Shown one piece after another: positions 10,033 through 18,781 of a stretch of DNA of 64,000 nt. The DNA lies in assembly GCA_035505915.1 (NCBI GenBank), contig DATJQI010000044.1, positions 1 to 64,000 of the forward strand, written 5' to 3'. The notes beneath the pieces were generated by a model. That model was not told where the DNA came from, made no database searches, and worked only from the letters and a program-made list of their open reading frames with translations. Position 1 is the stretch's first letter; each line of letters opens with the position of its first letter. The DNA comes from 40CM-2-70-7 sp035505915 (GTDB lineage: Bacteria; Gemmatimonadota; Gemmatimonadetes; Gemmatimonadales; GWC2-71-9). A program made the position numbers and the translations under genes.

Positions 10033-12522
10033 ATGACCGCTTCCGACACCCGCAAAGGCACCCTCGATCTGAGCGCGAACGCGCTCACCGTGCTCGAGCG
10101 CCGCTACCTCATCAAGGACGACGCCGGCCGCCCCACCGAAAAGGCCGAAGACCTCTTCTGGCGGGTGGCCCGCACCATCGCCGCTCCGGACGCCACCTAC
10201 GGCGCGTCCGAGAAGGCGGTGGCCGCGGCGGCCGAGACGTTCTTCGATCTGATGGCCACGCGGGTGTGGATGCCCAACTCCCCCACTCTGATGAACGCGG
10301 GCCGCCCGCTGGGCCAGCTCTCCGCCTGCTTCGTGCTCCCGGTGGAGGACGCCCTGTCGAACGGAAAGAGCGGCATCTACGACACCCTGCGCTCCATGGC
10401 GCTGGTGCACCAGTCGGGCGGCGGGACGGGCTTCTCGTTCTCCCGGCTCCGTCCGAAGAACGACGTCGTGCGCTCCACCATGGGCGTGGCGTCGGGCCCG
10501 GTTTCGTTCATGAAGCTGTATGACGCGTCCACCGACGTGGTGAAGCAGGGCGGGACCCGCCGCGGCGCGAACATGGGGATCCTCCGCGTGGATCACCCGG
10601 ACATCATGGAGTTCATCACCTGCAAGGAAGACCTCACTCAGGTGACGAACTTCAACATCTCGGTGGCGGTGACCGACGCGTTCATGCAGGCGGTGGAAGC
10701 GGGGTCGAGCTACGACCTGATCCACCCCCGCTCGAAGAAAGTGGTCGGCCAGCTGGACGCCCGCGACGTGTTCCGGAAGATCGTGCACGGCGCCTGGAAG
10801 ACCGGCGAGCCCGGCGTGTACTTCATCGACCGCGCCAACTACTACAATCCGGTGCCGGCCCTCGGGAGCTACGAGGCCACCAATCCCTGCGGCGAGCAGC
10901 CTCTGCTCCCGTACGACGTCTGCAACCTCGGCTCCATCAACCTCGGCCTGTTCGTCAAGGACGGCGCCGTGGACTGGGACCGCCTGCGGACCGTGGTGCA
11001 CCTCTGCGTCCACTTCCTCGACAACGTCATCGACGCCAACAAGTACCCGCTCGCCGAGATCGACGACCTCGCCAAGCGGATCCGCCGCGTCGGCCTGGGC
11101 GTGATGGGCTGGGCCGACCTGCTGGTGGAGCTGGGCGTGCCCTACGACTCCGATGAGGGCGTGGCGCTGGGCCGCAAGCTGATGGCGTTCATCGAGGAAG
11201 AGGCCTTGGTGGCCTCCGAGAAGCTCGCCGTCCAGCGCGGGACCTTCAAGGAGTGGGAGCGCTCCATCTGGGGTCCCGACGCCACGTGCGCCCGGGGTCC
11301 GAAGGGCGAGCGGATCCGCCCCATGCGGAAGCTCCGGAACTGCAACCTCACCACCGTGGCGCCCACCGGGACCATCTCGATCATTGCGGGATGCTCGTCC
11401 GGGATCGAGCCCCTCTTCGCGGTGGCGTTCCTGCGGAACCAGGCCGGCGTCCTGATGCCCGACGTCAACGAGCAGTTCGTGGCCGTGGCCAAGCGGGAAG
11501 GCTGGTACTCCGAAGACCTGATGCGGCGCATCGCCGAGGCGGGGAACATCCACTTCGACGAAGTGCCGGCCAAGTGGCAGCGCGTCTTCGTCACGGCGCA
11601 CGACGTGACGCCGGAGTGGCACATCCAGATGCAGGCCGCGTTCCAGGAGTACACGGACTCCGCGATCTCCAAGACCTGCAACTTCGCCCACGACGCCACC
11701 GAGGAGTACGTCGAGAAGATCTACCGCGACGCCTTCCGGCTGGGCTGCAAGGGCGTGACCGTCTACCGCGACGGCGCGCGCGAGGGACAGGTGCTGTCCA
11801 CCGGCTCCACCGCCAAGAAGGTGCAGGAGCACGCCGCCGAGTCGGGAAGCGCCGCGCCGGCGGACGCCACGCGCGCCCAGACGGCGGAGATGCAGGGCCG
11901 CATCGCCGAGCTCGAGGCCGAGCTCGAGCGCACGCGGGCCCAGCTGCACGACGCCGAGGCGGAGAACCTCCAGCGCCGGGCCAAGCGCTCCCGTCCCGAT
12001 CTGCTCCGGGGCGCCACGCGCCGGGTGGAGACGCCGCTGGGGACGATGTACGTCACCATCACCGAGGACGACAAAGGCCAACCCTTCGAGGTGTTCGTCT
12101 CCCTCGGCAAGGCGGGGGCGCCCCTGATGGCGGACGTCGAGGCGATGGGACGCCTCATCTCACTCTCGCTCCGGTCCGGCATTCCGATGAAGGAGATCCA
12201 CCGTCAGCTCCGCGGCATCTCCTCGGACCGCGTGGTGGGACTCGGGCCCAACAAGGTGATGTCGGTGCCCGACGCCATCGGCATCGCCATCGAGAAGTGG
12301 ATGCAGGAAAAGCAGGGGGTCCAGCAGGATCTCCTGGCCGGAACCGGCCCCGCCGCCATCCCCGCCCGCGAGATCATCGCGGGGTCCGAGGGCGCGCAGG
12401 GGATGCGGGAAGGGGACGGCGCGCAGGACTTCATCGGCGCCTGCCCGGACTGCGGCTCGCAGCTCGCGTTCATCGAAGGCTGCGCGAAGTGCCACGTCTG
12501 CGGCTTCAGCGAGTGCGGCTGA
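10033..12522 (+). CDS. nrdJ: Adenosylcobalamin-dependent (class II) ribonucleotide reductase
   Basis: 829 aa; reduces ribonucleotides to deoxyribonucleotides with coenzyme B12 as radical source, so no separate small subunit is needed. The N-terminal catalytic barrel shows ATNPCGEQPLLPYDVCNLGS (active-site region with the conserved Cys and Glu) and TGTISIIAGCSSGIEP. A coiled segment at about 615-650 precedes a TSCPD domain (ETPLGTMYVTITED, MADVEAMGRLISLSLRSG). The C-terminus is a CxxC/CxxC zinc ribbon (CPDCGS...CHVCGF). No nrdAB or nrdD is in the window. It is apparently monocistronic behind the promoter at 9904. Confidence 0.95.
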   Translation: MTASDTRKGTLDLSANALTVLERRYLIKDDAGRPTEKAEDLFWRVARTIAAPDATYGASEKAVAAAAETFFDLMATRVWMPNSPTLMNAGRPLGQLSACFVLPVEDALSNGKSGIYDTLRSMALVHQSGGGTGFSFSRLRPKNDVVRSTMGVASGPVSFMKLYDASTDVVKQGGTRRGANMGILRVDHPDIMEFITCKEDLTQVTNFNISVAVTDAFMQAVEAGSSYDLIHPRSKKVVGQLDARDVFRKIVHGAWKTGEPGVYFIDRANYYNPVPALGSYEATNPCGEQPLLPYDVCNLGSINLGLFVKDGAVDWDRLRTVVHLCVHFLDNVIDANKYPLAEIDDLAKRIRRVGLGVMGWADLLVELGVPYDSDEGVALGRKLMAFIEEEALVASEKLAVQRGTFKEWERSIWGPDATCARGPKGERIRPMRKLRNCNLTTVAPTGTISIIAGCSSGIEPLFAVAFLRNQAGVLMPDVNEQFVAVAKREGWYSEDLMRRIAEAGNIHFDEVPAKWQRVFVTAHDVTPEWHIQMQAAFQEYTDSAISKTCNFAHDATEEYVEKIYRDAFRLGCKGVTVYRDGAREGQVLSTGSTAKKVQEHAAESGSAAPADATRAQTAEMQGRIAELEAELERTRAQLHDAEAENLQRRAKRSRPDLLRGATRRVETPLGTMYVTITEDDKGQPFEVFVSLGKAGAPLMADVEAMGRLISLSLRSGIPMKEIHRQLRGISSDRVVGLGPNKVMSVPDAIGIAIEKWMQEKQGVQQDLLAGTGPAAIPAREIIAGSEGAQGMREGDGAQDFIGACPDCGSQLAFIEGCAKCHVCGFSECG

Positions 12523-12585
12523 GCGGTCCCGCGGGGATGTGAGGTCCGTCACCACGCGGGCCCGGCCGGTTCGCAATCCTAGAGC

Positions 12586-12963
12586 ATGACCGCCATCGCT
12601 CCCACCCGGCTCCAACCCAAGGGATGGGCCCGCGTCGGCCCGTCCGGCGCGTACGCGCTGCGGCGCGGTGCCTGGTACCCCGTGGTCCGCATCTCGTCGA
12701 GCAGCATCGTCGTGCTGGACGTGAATCGCCAGAACGTCCCCGTCGACCGCCGCTTCCTCGAGCTCCGGTATCATCCCCCCGAGCGCTGGAGCGTGGTGCA
12801 CTGCGAGCCCGCCACCCTCCGCCGCCTCGGCCGCGAGTTTCCGCTCACCTACGGCGTCTGTCCCGCGTGCCGTCACCGCCAGGGCTTCGAAGGACGCCCC
12901 ACGGAGCTGGCCTGCGATCGTTGCCACCAGCGCGCCAATGTCGCGTGGGACGAGCTCAGCTAG
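12586..12963 (+). CDS. Small zinc-ribbon protein, paralogue of the one at 13587
   Basis: 125 aa, function not recognised. The N-terminal 80 residues contain RRGAWYPVV and PERWSVV; the C-terminus is a four-Cys ribbon (VCPACRHRQGF...LACDRCHQ) ending in WDELS. The protein at 13587 has the same plan: RRGAWYPIV, KRWSIV, VCPRCSERQDF, LECERCG, WTELC. The two are clear paralogues flanking a MOSC gene. The stop TAG lies in a CTAG that also carries the stop of the convergent MOSC gene. The pattern suggests a small beta-domain plus zinc ribbon, perhaps nucleic-acid or protein binding; this is a guess. Confidence 0.8.
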   Translation: MTAIAPTRLQPKGWARVGPSGAYALRRGAWYPVVRISSSSIVVLDVNRQNVPVDRRFLELRYHPPERWSVVHCEPATLRRLGREFPLTYGVCPACRHRQGFEGRPTELACDRCHQRANVAWDELS

Positions 12964-13535
12964 ACCGCCTGCAGTAGGTCTCCCACGTCGACCACGCCGC
13001 TCGTCTCCGCCTGGAGATAGAAGCCGCGCATCCCGTCGAACAGAAATTGCAGCTGCTCCTTCATCACCGCCGACTCGACCGCGCCGCCCAGGGCCCAGCC
13101 CGTGAACGGACGGCACGGCTCCGCCGCCTTCAACACCGAGAGGCGGACCCGTACGGCGCCGTCGGGCGCGGTGATGACGAGGCCGGAGGCGATGTCGGCG
13201 AGCGTCACCATCCCCACGCTCTCCGCGATCAGATTCTCGCCCGCGGCGCCCAGCGCGAGCCGCGGACCGAACCGACCGCTCATCTTCCGGTAGTGGGCGG
13301 TGAAGCCCACCGACACGCCGTGGAGGCCGTCTTCGTTCTTGGTTTCCGGATGGGCCCGGTGATGGACGTCCACCACCCACCGGTCCCGGTCCAGGCCCAG
13401 CACGCCGGCAGGGGTCACGGCCGCCCGGGGAACCGGAAGGAGCGGGGCGGGGTCGTAGGTGCGGTCCGGCTTGACGCCGGTCTTCAGCGAGGCGCGCTGG
13501 ACCTGCAGCAGCACGAGGCGTCCGATCGGTCGCAT
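12960..13535 (-). CDS. MOSC-domain protein
   Basis: 191 aa, within the size range of stand-alone MOSC proteins. Recognisable features are an N-terminal strand region (GRLVLLQV), VSVGFTAHYRKM, GENLIAESV and the conserved-cysteine segment AAEPCRPFTGW. MOSC domains, first defined in molybdenum-cofactor sulfurases, carry sulfur or handle molybdopterin substrates; the substrate here is unknown, and no molybdenum genes are nearby. It converges with the zinc-ribbon gene at 12586, sharing CTAG, and starts 51 nt from the divergent zinc-ribbon paralogue at 13587. The ATG has a TAGATT box 5 nt upstream. Confidence 0.82.
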   Translation of the reverse strand: MRPIGRLVLLQVQRASLKTGVKPDRTYDPAPLLPVPRAAVTPAGVLGLDRDRWVVDVHHRAHPETKNEDGLHGVSVGFTAHYRKMSGRFGPRLALGAAGENLIAESVGMVTLADIASGLVITAPDGAVRVRLSVLKAAEPCRPFTGWALGGAVESAVMKEQLQFLFDGMRGFYLQAETSGVVDVGDLLQAV

Positions 13536-13540
13536 AACGG

Positions 13541-13546
13541 AATCTA
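13541..13546 (-). promoter_or_regulatory. -10-like TAGATT before the MOSC gene
   Basis: On the minus strand TAGATT ends 5 nt before the ATG at 13535. It fits the TANNTT pattern, but no TTG -35 box is found 17-18 bp upstream. Confidence 0.35.
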
Positions 13547-13586
13547 GCGGAACCGATTATGTTTTCGAGGACGGGGGAACCGCACC

Positions 13587-13949
13587 ATGGCACAACTCGG
13601 CTGGGCCCGCTGTACCGACCGGATCGCGGATACCCTCCGGCGGGGCGCGTGGTATCCGATCGTCGAAGCCGTCGGCGAGGAGTCGGTGGTCGTCGCCGTG
13701 CAGAACCGGCGCGTCCGGCTTTCGCTGCACGACGTCCGGGTCCGCCCCGACGAGCCGAAACGCTGGAGCATCGTGGTGCGGACCGGTGTGCTCCGGCCCA
13801 CGCTCGGCGGTCAGGGGCGCGATCTGGTCACCACCTACGCCGTGTGCCCGCGCTGCTCCGAGCGCCAGGACTTCACGGGCCGGCCCCACCAGCTCGAGTG
13901 CGAGCGGTGCGGCGCGACGTCCGAGGTGGACTGGACCGAGCTCTGCTAG
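13587..13949 (+). CDS. Small zinc-ribbon protein, paralogue of the one at 12586
   Basis: 120 aa, unrecognised family. It has the same two-part plan as the protein at 12586: a beta-rich N-terminal part with RRGAWYPIV and RWSIV, then a C-terminal four-Cys ribbon (VCPRCSERQ...LECERCG). Like its paralogue, its stop lies in a CTAG shared with the stop of a convergent, unrelated gene (here an ABC permease). A possible -10, TATGTT (13558-13563), lies 23 nt upstream of the ATG. Function unknown; duplication by copying of a roughly 1-kb segment is likely but the convergent partners differ. Confidence 0.8.
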   Translation: MAQLGWARCTDRIADTLRRGAWYPIVEAVGEESVVVAVQNRRVRLSLHDVRVRPDEPKRWSIVVRTGVLRPTLGGQGRDLVTTYAVCPRCSERQDFTGRPHQLECERCGATSEVDWTELC

Positions 13950-15667
13950 GGAATCCCCGCCGACGAAGGATCGAGGCGGTCGAAGACGCCTCCCAGCAGC
14001 CGCATCGCGATCCAGCTCTCCCCCCCGACCACCGCCGCGCCGCCCAGCACCCCCGCCGTCACCGACCACGGTCCGCCGACTCCCGCGACTCCGGCTCCCC
14101 ACATCACCACGACCGCCACCACGGCGGCCGGAAGGAGCGCGATCACGAGGGCGAGCAGGGAGCCGAGCGTCAGCAGCAGCCGCTGGCCGGTCGCCTCGAG
14201 TCCCACCGCGCGCTGCGCTCCCACCGTCACCCACGCCGGGAACAGGAGCACGCTCGCGTTCTGGACCAGAAGGAACACCACCATCACCGTCGGGATCCCC
14301 GCCAGCAGCGCCGCCAGGATGGCGGCGCGGTCTCCCAGCTCGGGCAGAGCGGGATCGGTGAGCGTCAGCAGGAAGGCGGCGACCACCAGGAGGCCGGCGA
14401 CGCCGGAGAGGGTGAGGAGCAAGGCCCCCACCTCTCCCTGCACGACGGTGCGCCCGCGCACCGGGTAGGACTTGAGGACATCGAGCAGCTCGAGGTCGCG
14501 CCGGAGATCGTAACGCAGCGCCAGGGGCCCGAGCAGCGTGACCAGGGCCGCGGCGAACATCAGGATGCCGGCGAGCGCCTCCGCGGGCGGGAGCCGCTGC
14601 CCGTGGAGCGACAGCACACCCGCGACCGTCGCGACGCCGATGATCACGAGGGAGCGGGGGCTGAACTCGCGCCGGATGCCCAGCACGTTCTTCCACGCGA
14701 TCGCGCCCGCGATGGAGCCCCGCTCGGCGAGCCGTGACGACTTGAGTCCCGCGCTTCCCTTGGCGGGCCCGGTCCACCCCCGTCCCTTCCGCATCGCGTC
14801 GATCTGACGGGCGCGGCGCACCGCGGCCTCCGTCGCCGCTTCCTCGAAGGCCAGCGAGGATCCCACCACCCACCAGATGTGGGCCCCGAGCATCAGGAGG
14901 CCGGCGGGGAGCGCGGCCAGCAGGTCGCGGGGGGTCCGCGCCAGGAGGGGATCCACCATGGCGCGCAGGGGCCAGGAGAGCACGGCGCCGGCGCCCGTAT
15001 GGAGGGCCCGCGTCACCGCATCCACTCCAGCCCCGAAGCTCGCGCCGAACGCCGCCTCGATTATGGGCAGGTCGGTCCGCAACGCCCACCAGGCGGCTCC
15101 GAGGGCGGCGGCCAGGACCACCAGCATTCCGGCCCGCCGGCGGGCCCCGGCCACGCCGTGCTGGCTCAAGGAAAGCCGGAGAAGCCCCATCCCCGCGCTG
15201 TTCAGGTTCAGGGTGGCGTAGGCCAGCCAGAGGCCGATCGCGTGCAGCAGCGTGACGGAGTTCCACCGGCCGCGGCTGAACAGCACCACGGAGAGCGCGG
15301 CGGACATCATCAGAGCCGCCTGGGACCGGAGGATCTTGAAGAGGAGGACCTGCCGGCGGGTCAGGGGCGCCGCGAACAGGAACTGGGTCTCGGCCAGCGT
15401 GAAGGGAAAGGGGGTTTCCTCGGAGCCCACGGTCCAGCTGATGACCAGCACCAGGGCCGCCAGGAGCACCGCGACCGTCTCCCGGGCGTCGGGGTCGAGG
15501 AACGACACGGCCGCGCCGGGGCTCGAAGGGCGAAAGAAGAACCACCAGAGGTACAGCACCCCCATCCCGAACGCGGCCGCGTACTTCGGCTGCCGCAGGC
15601 GGCTGACCCGGTTCCGGAAGGAGTTGGCCAGCGACCGCCGGGTGAGATACAGCGCGGCCGCGATCAC
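13946..15667 (-). CDS. ABC exporter membrane subunit
   Basis: 573-aa polytopic protein with about 12-14 hydrophobic segments in two clusters, separated by a cytosolic loop at about 285-330 (RGWTGPAKGSAGL). FPFTLAETQFLFAAPLTRRQ in the N-terminal half is the type of sequence found in the putative ABC-exporter permeases of the ABC-2 superfamily. It overlaps the upstream ATPase gene by ATGA (15664-15667), so the two are co-translated. Substrate unknown; the divergent MarR gene suggests export of an antibiotic or membrane-active compound (inference). Its stop is inside the CTAG shared with the zinc-ribbon gene. Confidence 0.85.
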   Translation of the reverse strand: MIAAALYLTRRSLANSFRNRVSRLRQPKYAAAFGMGVLYLWWFFFRPSSPGAAVSFLDPDARETVAVLLAALVLVISWTVGSEETPFPFTLAETQFLFAAPLTRRQVLLFKILRSQAALMMSAALSVVLFSRGRWNSVTLLHAIGLWLAYATLNLNSAGMGLLRLSLSQHGVAGARRRAGMLVVLAAALGAAWWALRTDLPIIEAAFGASFGAGVDAVTRALHTGAGAVLSWPLRAMVDPLLARTPRDLLAALPAGLLMLGAHIWWVVGSSLAFEEAATEAAVRRARQIDAMRKGRGWTGPAKGSAGLKSSRLAERGSIAGAIAWKNVLGIRREFSPRSLVIIGVATVAGVLSLHGQRLPPAEALAGILMFAAALVTLLGPLALRYDLRRDLELLDVLKSYPVRGRTVVQGEVGALLLTLSGVAGLLVVAAFLLTLTDPALPELGDRAAILAALLAGIPTVMVVFLLVQNASVLLFPAWVTVGAQRAVGLEATGQRLLLTLGSLLALVIALLPAAVVAVVVMWGAGVAGVGGPWSVTAGVLGGAAVVGGESWIAMRLLGGVFDRLDPSSAGIP

Positions 15668-16383
15668 CCGGCGGTGAGGGCCAGGAAGATGTCCTCGAGG
15701 CTCCTCCCCTGGAGGTCGGGCCGGCGGGCCAGGATCTCGGGGATGGTGCCCAGTGCCACCATCCGGCCCCGTTGCAGGATGAGGACCCGCGTGCAGATCT
15801 CCTCCACCAGGTGGAGGAGGTGGGAGGAGAGGAGCACCGCCGCGCCCTGCCGGGCCCGCTCCACGATGGTCTCCTTCATCCGTCGGATCCCCGCCGGGTC
15901 GAGGCCGGTGAGGGGCTCGTCGAAGATCAGGGCCCGGGGATCGTGGATCAGGCCGCAGGCGATCACCAGCTTCTGCCGCATCCCCCGGGACAGCTCGCCC
16001 GGGAGGGCGTGGGCCTTGTCCGCCAGCTCGAGCTCCCGGAGCAGGGGAGGGATGCGGGCGTCCGGGTCGGTGACCCCGTAGAGGCGGGCGGTGAAGCGCA
16101 GGTGCTCCTCGACGGTGAGGTAGTCGAAGAGGTGGGGTTCGTCCGGCATGAAGGCGATCTGGCGCTTGGCCCGGACCGGCTCCCGTTCCAGGTCGGCCCC
16201 GTCGATCTCGATGACGCCGCGGGTGGGCCGGATCACCCCGCAGAGGCTCTTCAGGGTGGTGGTCTTCCCGGCGCCATTGGGCCCCACCAATCCGAGCACT
16301 TCGCCGGCCGCCACGGTGAACGAGAGGTCCTCGACGGCGATCAGGTCGTCGTACAGGCGGGTGAGTCCCTGGACCCGGAGCAT
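15664..16383 (-). CDS. ABC transporter ATP-binding protein
   Basis: 239 aa. Walker A GPNGAGKTT, Q-loop region (IAFMPDEPHL), signature LSRGMRQKL, Walker B ALIFDEPLTGLD and switch histidine (LLSSHLLH) are all intact. The signature begins LSRG rather than LSGG, as in many ABC-2 exporter ATPases. It energises the overlapping membrane subunit. The frame runs upstream to 16476, but that part crosses the A/T-rich operator region; ATG 16383 (MLRVQGLTRLY) is the natural family start and has TAGATT 8 nt before it. Expression is probably controlled by the divergent MarR protein. Confidence 0.92.
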   Translation of the reverse strand: MLRVQGLTRLYDDLIAVEDLSFTVAAGEVLGLVGPNGAGKTTTLKSLCGVIRPTRGVIEIDGADLEREPVRAKRQIAFMPDEPHLFDYLTVEEHLRFTARLYGVTDPDARIPPLLRELELADKAHALPGELSRGMRQKLVIACGLIHDPRALIFDEPLTGLDPAGIRRMKETIVERARQGAAVLLSSHLLHLVEEICTRVLILQRGRMVALGTIPEILARRPDLQGRSLEDIFLALTAG

Positions 16384-16391
16384 AGGCCGGG

Positions 16392-16397
16392 AATCTA
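16392..16397 (-). promoter_or_regulatory. -10-like TAGATT before the ABC exporter operon
   Basis: TAGATT on the minus strand ends 8 nt before the ATG at 16383. A second TAGATT lies at 16427-16432, beside the operator cluster. No good -35 was found for either. Confidence 0.35.
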
Positions 16398-16432
16398 GGC
16401 GGGGCGGGGGCTTGCGGGGTCTCGGGAATCTA

Positions 16433-16471
16433 GTTAGTATATTAACAGTCAACATGTTAACATTCGCTAAC
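16433..16471. promoter_or_regulatory. Cluster of GTTA...TAAC palindromes, probable MarR operator
   Basis: Three overlapping or adjacent dyads share GTTA/TAAC arms: 16433-16446 (arms GTTA and TAAC, 6-bp centre), 16448-16461 (GTCAACATGTTAAC, near perfect) and 16456-16471 (arms GTTAAC and GCTAAC). The block is an A/T-rich island in G+C-rich DNA, lies between the ABC operon and the marR-type gene, and contains a possible plus-strand -10 (TATATT, 16438-16443). Binding there would block both directions. Confidence 0.6.
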
Positions 16472-16490
16472 GGCACTGCCGCGACTGCTC

Positions 16491-16952
16491 ATGGGTGACC
16501 GCTCCGAGCTGGCCCTCCAGCTGACCGATGCGGTGACTGCCGCCCAGACGGCGGTCCAGCGCGCGGGAGACCGAGCCTTCCGCTCCTACGGCCTCTCGCA
16601 TCGCGCCCACACGGCCCTCTACGCCGTCGATCAGGGCGGGCCCGACGGGATCAGGCCCCGGGACGTCGCCGAGGCCCTGGGGATCACGCGGGCGGCCGCC
16701 ACCACGTTCATCCAGCGCCTCGAGGCCAAGGGCCTGGTCGAGACCACCCCCGACGAAGACGACGACCGCGGAGTCCGGGTGACCCTCACCCGGCACGGGC
16801 TGGAGGTTCTCCTCCGGGTCGGGCAGCTCGAGCGGCGCCTTTCCGCTCGGACCATCGAAGGGATGCCCGCGTCGGCGGTCCAGCGCGCCGTTCACGTGCT
16901 GCAGGAGTTCCGCCGACGCCTCGAAGGGCGCCAGATCGAGGTTCTCCGCTAG
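16491..16952 (+). CDS. MarR-family transcriptional regulator
   Basis: 153 aa. A winged helix-turn-helix is visible: RPRDVAEALGITRAAATTFIQRLEAKGLVETTP, then the wing DEDDDRGVRVTLTRHG. N- and C-terminal helices would form the usual dimer. It is divergent from the ABC exporter operon, with a GTTA/TAAC palindrome cluster between them. By family precedent it represses itself and the exporter until a small hydrophobic or phenolic ligand binds (inference). The ATG at 16491 follows about 20 nt after the palindromes. Confidence 0.92.
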   Translation: MGDRSELALQLTDAVTAAQTAVQRAGDRAFRSYGLSHRAHTALYAVDQGGPDGIRPRDVAEALGITRAAATTFIQRLEAKGLVETTPDEDDDRGVRVTLTRHGLEVLLRVGQLERRLSARTIEGMPASAVQRAVHVLQEFRRRLEGRQIEVLR

Positions 16953-17060
16953 CCCCTATTCACGTGTGCGTATCTTTATGCAGCGTGGTGGGGGACCTTG
17001 GCGGGCCGATTCATCTGAGAAGTCGCCTGAGAGACGACGGTCCACTCCCCTGTTCAACAA

Positions 17061-17075
17061 TCACTTAGCAAGTGA
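17061..17075. promoter_or_regulatory. 15-bp palindrome before the amidohydrolase gene
   Basis: TCACTT-AGC-AAGTGA is perfect, flanked by CAA and CTATTG. It is the main feature of the 198-bp gap 16953-17150, together with a TATCTT box at 16971-16976. It could be an operator or a transcript hairpin; nothing decides. Confidence 0.35.
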
Positions 17076-17150
17076 CTATTGAGGCTCCGGCGATTGCCTG
17101 GTGCCAAAGTTCACTCGCAGAGTTTTCCACACATCAGTTACCTGGAAGGA

Positions 17151-18719
17151 ATGTTGAAAACCATCCTTCGCGCCAAGATGGTGGTGGGGTCAGCGGCCAG
17201 AGCCGACTCCATCTGGTGGCAAGACGGCAAAGTTCAAGCAGTGGGGAGTTTCGCCGACGTCCGCCGGGCCGCATCCGTGGCCAGCGGCCCGCCCCCCAGC
17301 CTCCTGGAGCTCCCGGACGCGCTGGTCACGCCGGGATTCGTGGACGGCCACACTCACTTCGCCGAGTGGGCGCTCGGTCGGCAGCGGGTCGATCTGGCCG
17401 GGTGCAGGACCCGGTCCGAAGCTGTCTCCCGGGCCGCGGCTGCCTCACCGACCGATGGCTGGGTGCTCGGACAGGGTTACGATGCGAACGGCTGGGAGGC
17501 TCCCCCCACCAGAGCCGCCCTCGACCAGGTGCTCCCCGGCGTGCCGGCGGCGTTCGATTCCCATGACGTTCATTCGCTCTGGGTGAACAGCGTGGCGCTG
17601 GCCCGCGCGGGAGTCGACCGGAACACCCCGGACCCCGAAGGAGGTCGCATCGTCCGGGACGGGGCCGGCGAGCCCACCGGTCTCCTGCTGGAGCACGCTG
17701 TGAGATTGGTTCACCGGCACATCCCCAAACCCGGTCCCGATCATGTCTTGGAAGCCGTCCGGTCGGCTCAAACCGAGGCGCACCGCCTGGGGGTAACGGG
17801 CATCCAGAACGTCGAGGGGGCGGACGCGCTGACGGCCTTCCAGAAGCTCGAAGCGGCCGGGGCGCTGAGGCTGCGAGTGCTCGCCCACCTGCCGGCCGAC
17901 GGCCTCGAGGCGGCGCTCCGCGTGGGCCTCCGGAGCGGGTGGGGATCCGAGTGGATCGTGACCGGCGGCGTGAAGCTCTTCCTGGACGGCGCCCTGGGGA
18001 GCCAGACCGCCTGGATGCTCGAGCCTTATGAAGGCTCTCCGGACCGCGGGATCGTCCTCACGGAGGAGCGGGTGGCTCGGGAGGCCCTCGCGCGGGCGGC
18101 CCGGGGCGGGATCGCCGCCACCGTGCATGCCATCGGAGACGCCGCCGTCCGCGGGGCCCTGGACATCCTGGCGAGTCTTCCGGCGGCGGCCATTCCGCAT
18201 CGGATCGAGCACCTCCAGCTTGTGCATCCGGACGATCTGCCCCGGGCGGCCCGCGCCGGCATCGTCGCCTCGATGCAGCCGGCGCACCTGCTGACGGATA
18301 TCCCGCTGGTGGACCGGCACTGGGGCGACCGCGGGCGGGGAGCGTATGCGTTCCGTTCGCTCCTGGCGGTGGGGACCGCGCTGGTCTTCGGGAGCGACGT
18401 TCCCGTGGAGACCCTCGACCCCCGGGACGGTGTGTACGCGGCGATGGAGCGCCTCGGCCGGGACGGGGCGCCGGCGGGGGGATGGCGGCCGGGAGAGCGG
18501 CTCTCGTTCGGAGAGGTGCTCCAGGCGTACACCCAGGCCGCCTGGGCGGCCGCGGGCCGGGCCGGCCGGGGCGGGTCACTGGATCCGGGACGGGCGGCCG
18601 ACCTGGTGGCCTGGTCGGCGCCGGCGACCCTCACGCCGGCGGGGGATGGCGCCGCGTTCCGGGCGGCACGGGCGGTACTCACGGTGGTCGGCGGGGAGGT
18701 GGTATGGCGGGAGCGGTAG
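17151..18719 (+). CDS. Metal-dependent amidohydrolase of the YtcJ type
   Basis: 522 aa, the usual length of YtcJ/N-substituted formamide deformylase-like enzymes. Visible motifs are TPGFVDGHTHF (first metal His pair), GGVKLFLDGALGSQTAW (region of the carboxylated Lys), ATVHAIGDAAV and IEHLQLVHP (later metal His residues) and FGSDVPVE (Asp). It probably hydrolyses an amide, carbamate or related bond in the cytosol; the substrate cannot be predicted. ATG 17151 directly follows GGAAGGA with no spacer; the TTG one codon on would have better spacing. The frame is open back to a TTG at 17079, which runs through the palindrome and adds residues outside the family. Confidence 0.85.
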   Translation: MLKTILRAKMVVGSAARADSIWWQDGKVQAVGSFADVRRAASVASGPPPSLLELPDALVTPGFVDGHTHFAEWALGRQRVDLAGCRTRSEAVSRAAAASPTDGWVLGQGYDANGWEAPPTRAALDQVLPGVPAAFDSHDVHSLWVNSVALARAGVDRNTPDPEGGRIVRDGAGEPTGLLLEHAVRLVHRHIPKPGPDHVLEAVRSAQTEAHRLGVTGIQNVEGADALTAFQKLEAAGALRLRVLAHLPADGLEAALRVGLRSGWGSEWIVTGGVKLFLDGALGSQTAWMLEPYEGSPDRGIVLTEERVAREALARAARGGIAATVHAIGDAAVRGALDILASLPAAAIPHRIEHLQLVHPDDLPRAARAGIVASMQPAHLLTDIPLVDRHWGDRGRGAYAFRSLLAVGTALVFGSDVPVETLDPRDGVYAAMERLGRDGAPAGGWRPGERLSFGEVLQAYTQAAWAAAGRAGRGGSLDPGRAADLVAWSAPATLTPAGDGAAFRAARAVLTVVGGEVVWRER

Positions 18720-18755
18720 AGCCGCGGCGCGATCGGCGGGCCGGCGGCGGGGGCG

Positions 18756-18778
18756 TATCTTCGGCGCGACCGGGAGGT
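18756..18778 (+). promoter_or_regulatory. -10-like box and RBS of pyruvate kinase
   Basis: TATCTT (18756-18761) is followed by GGAGGT (18773-18778), 3 nt before the GTG start. The strong RBS decides the GTG at 18782. No TTG -35 is seen. Confidence 0.4.
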
Positions 18779-18781
18779 GCC

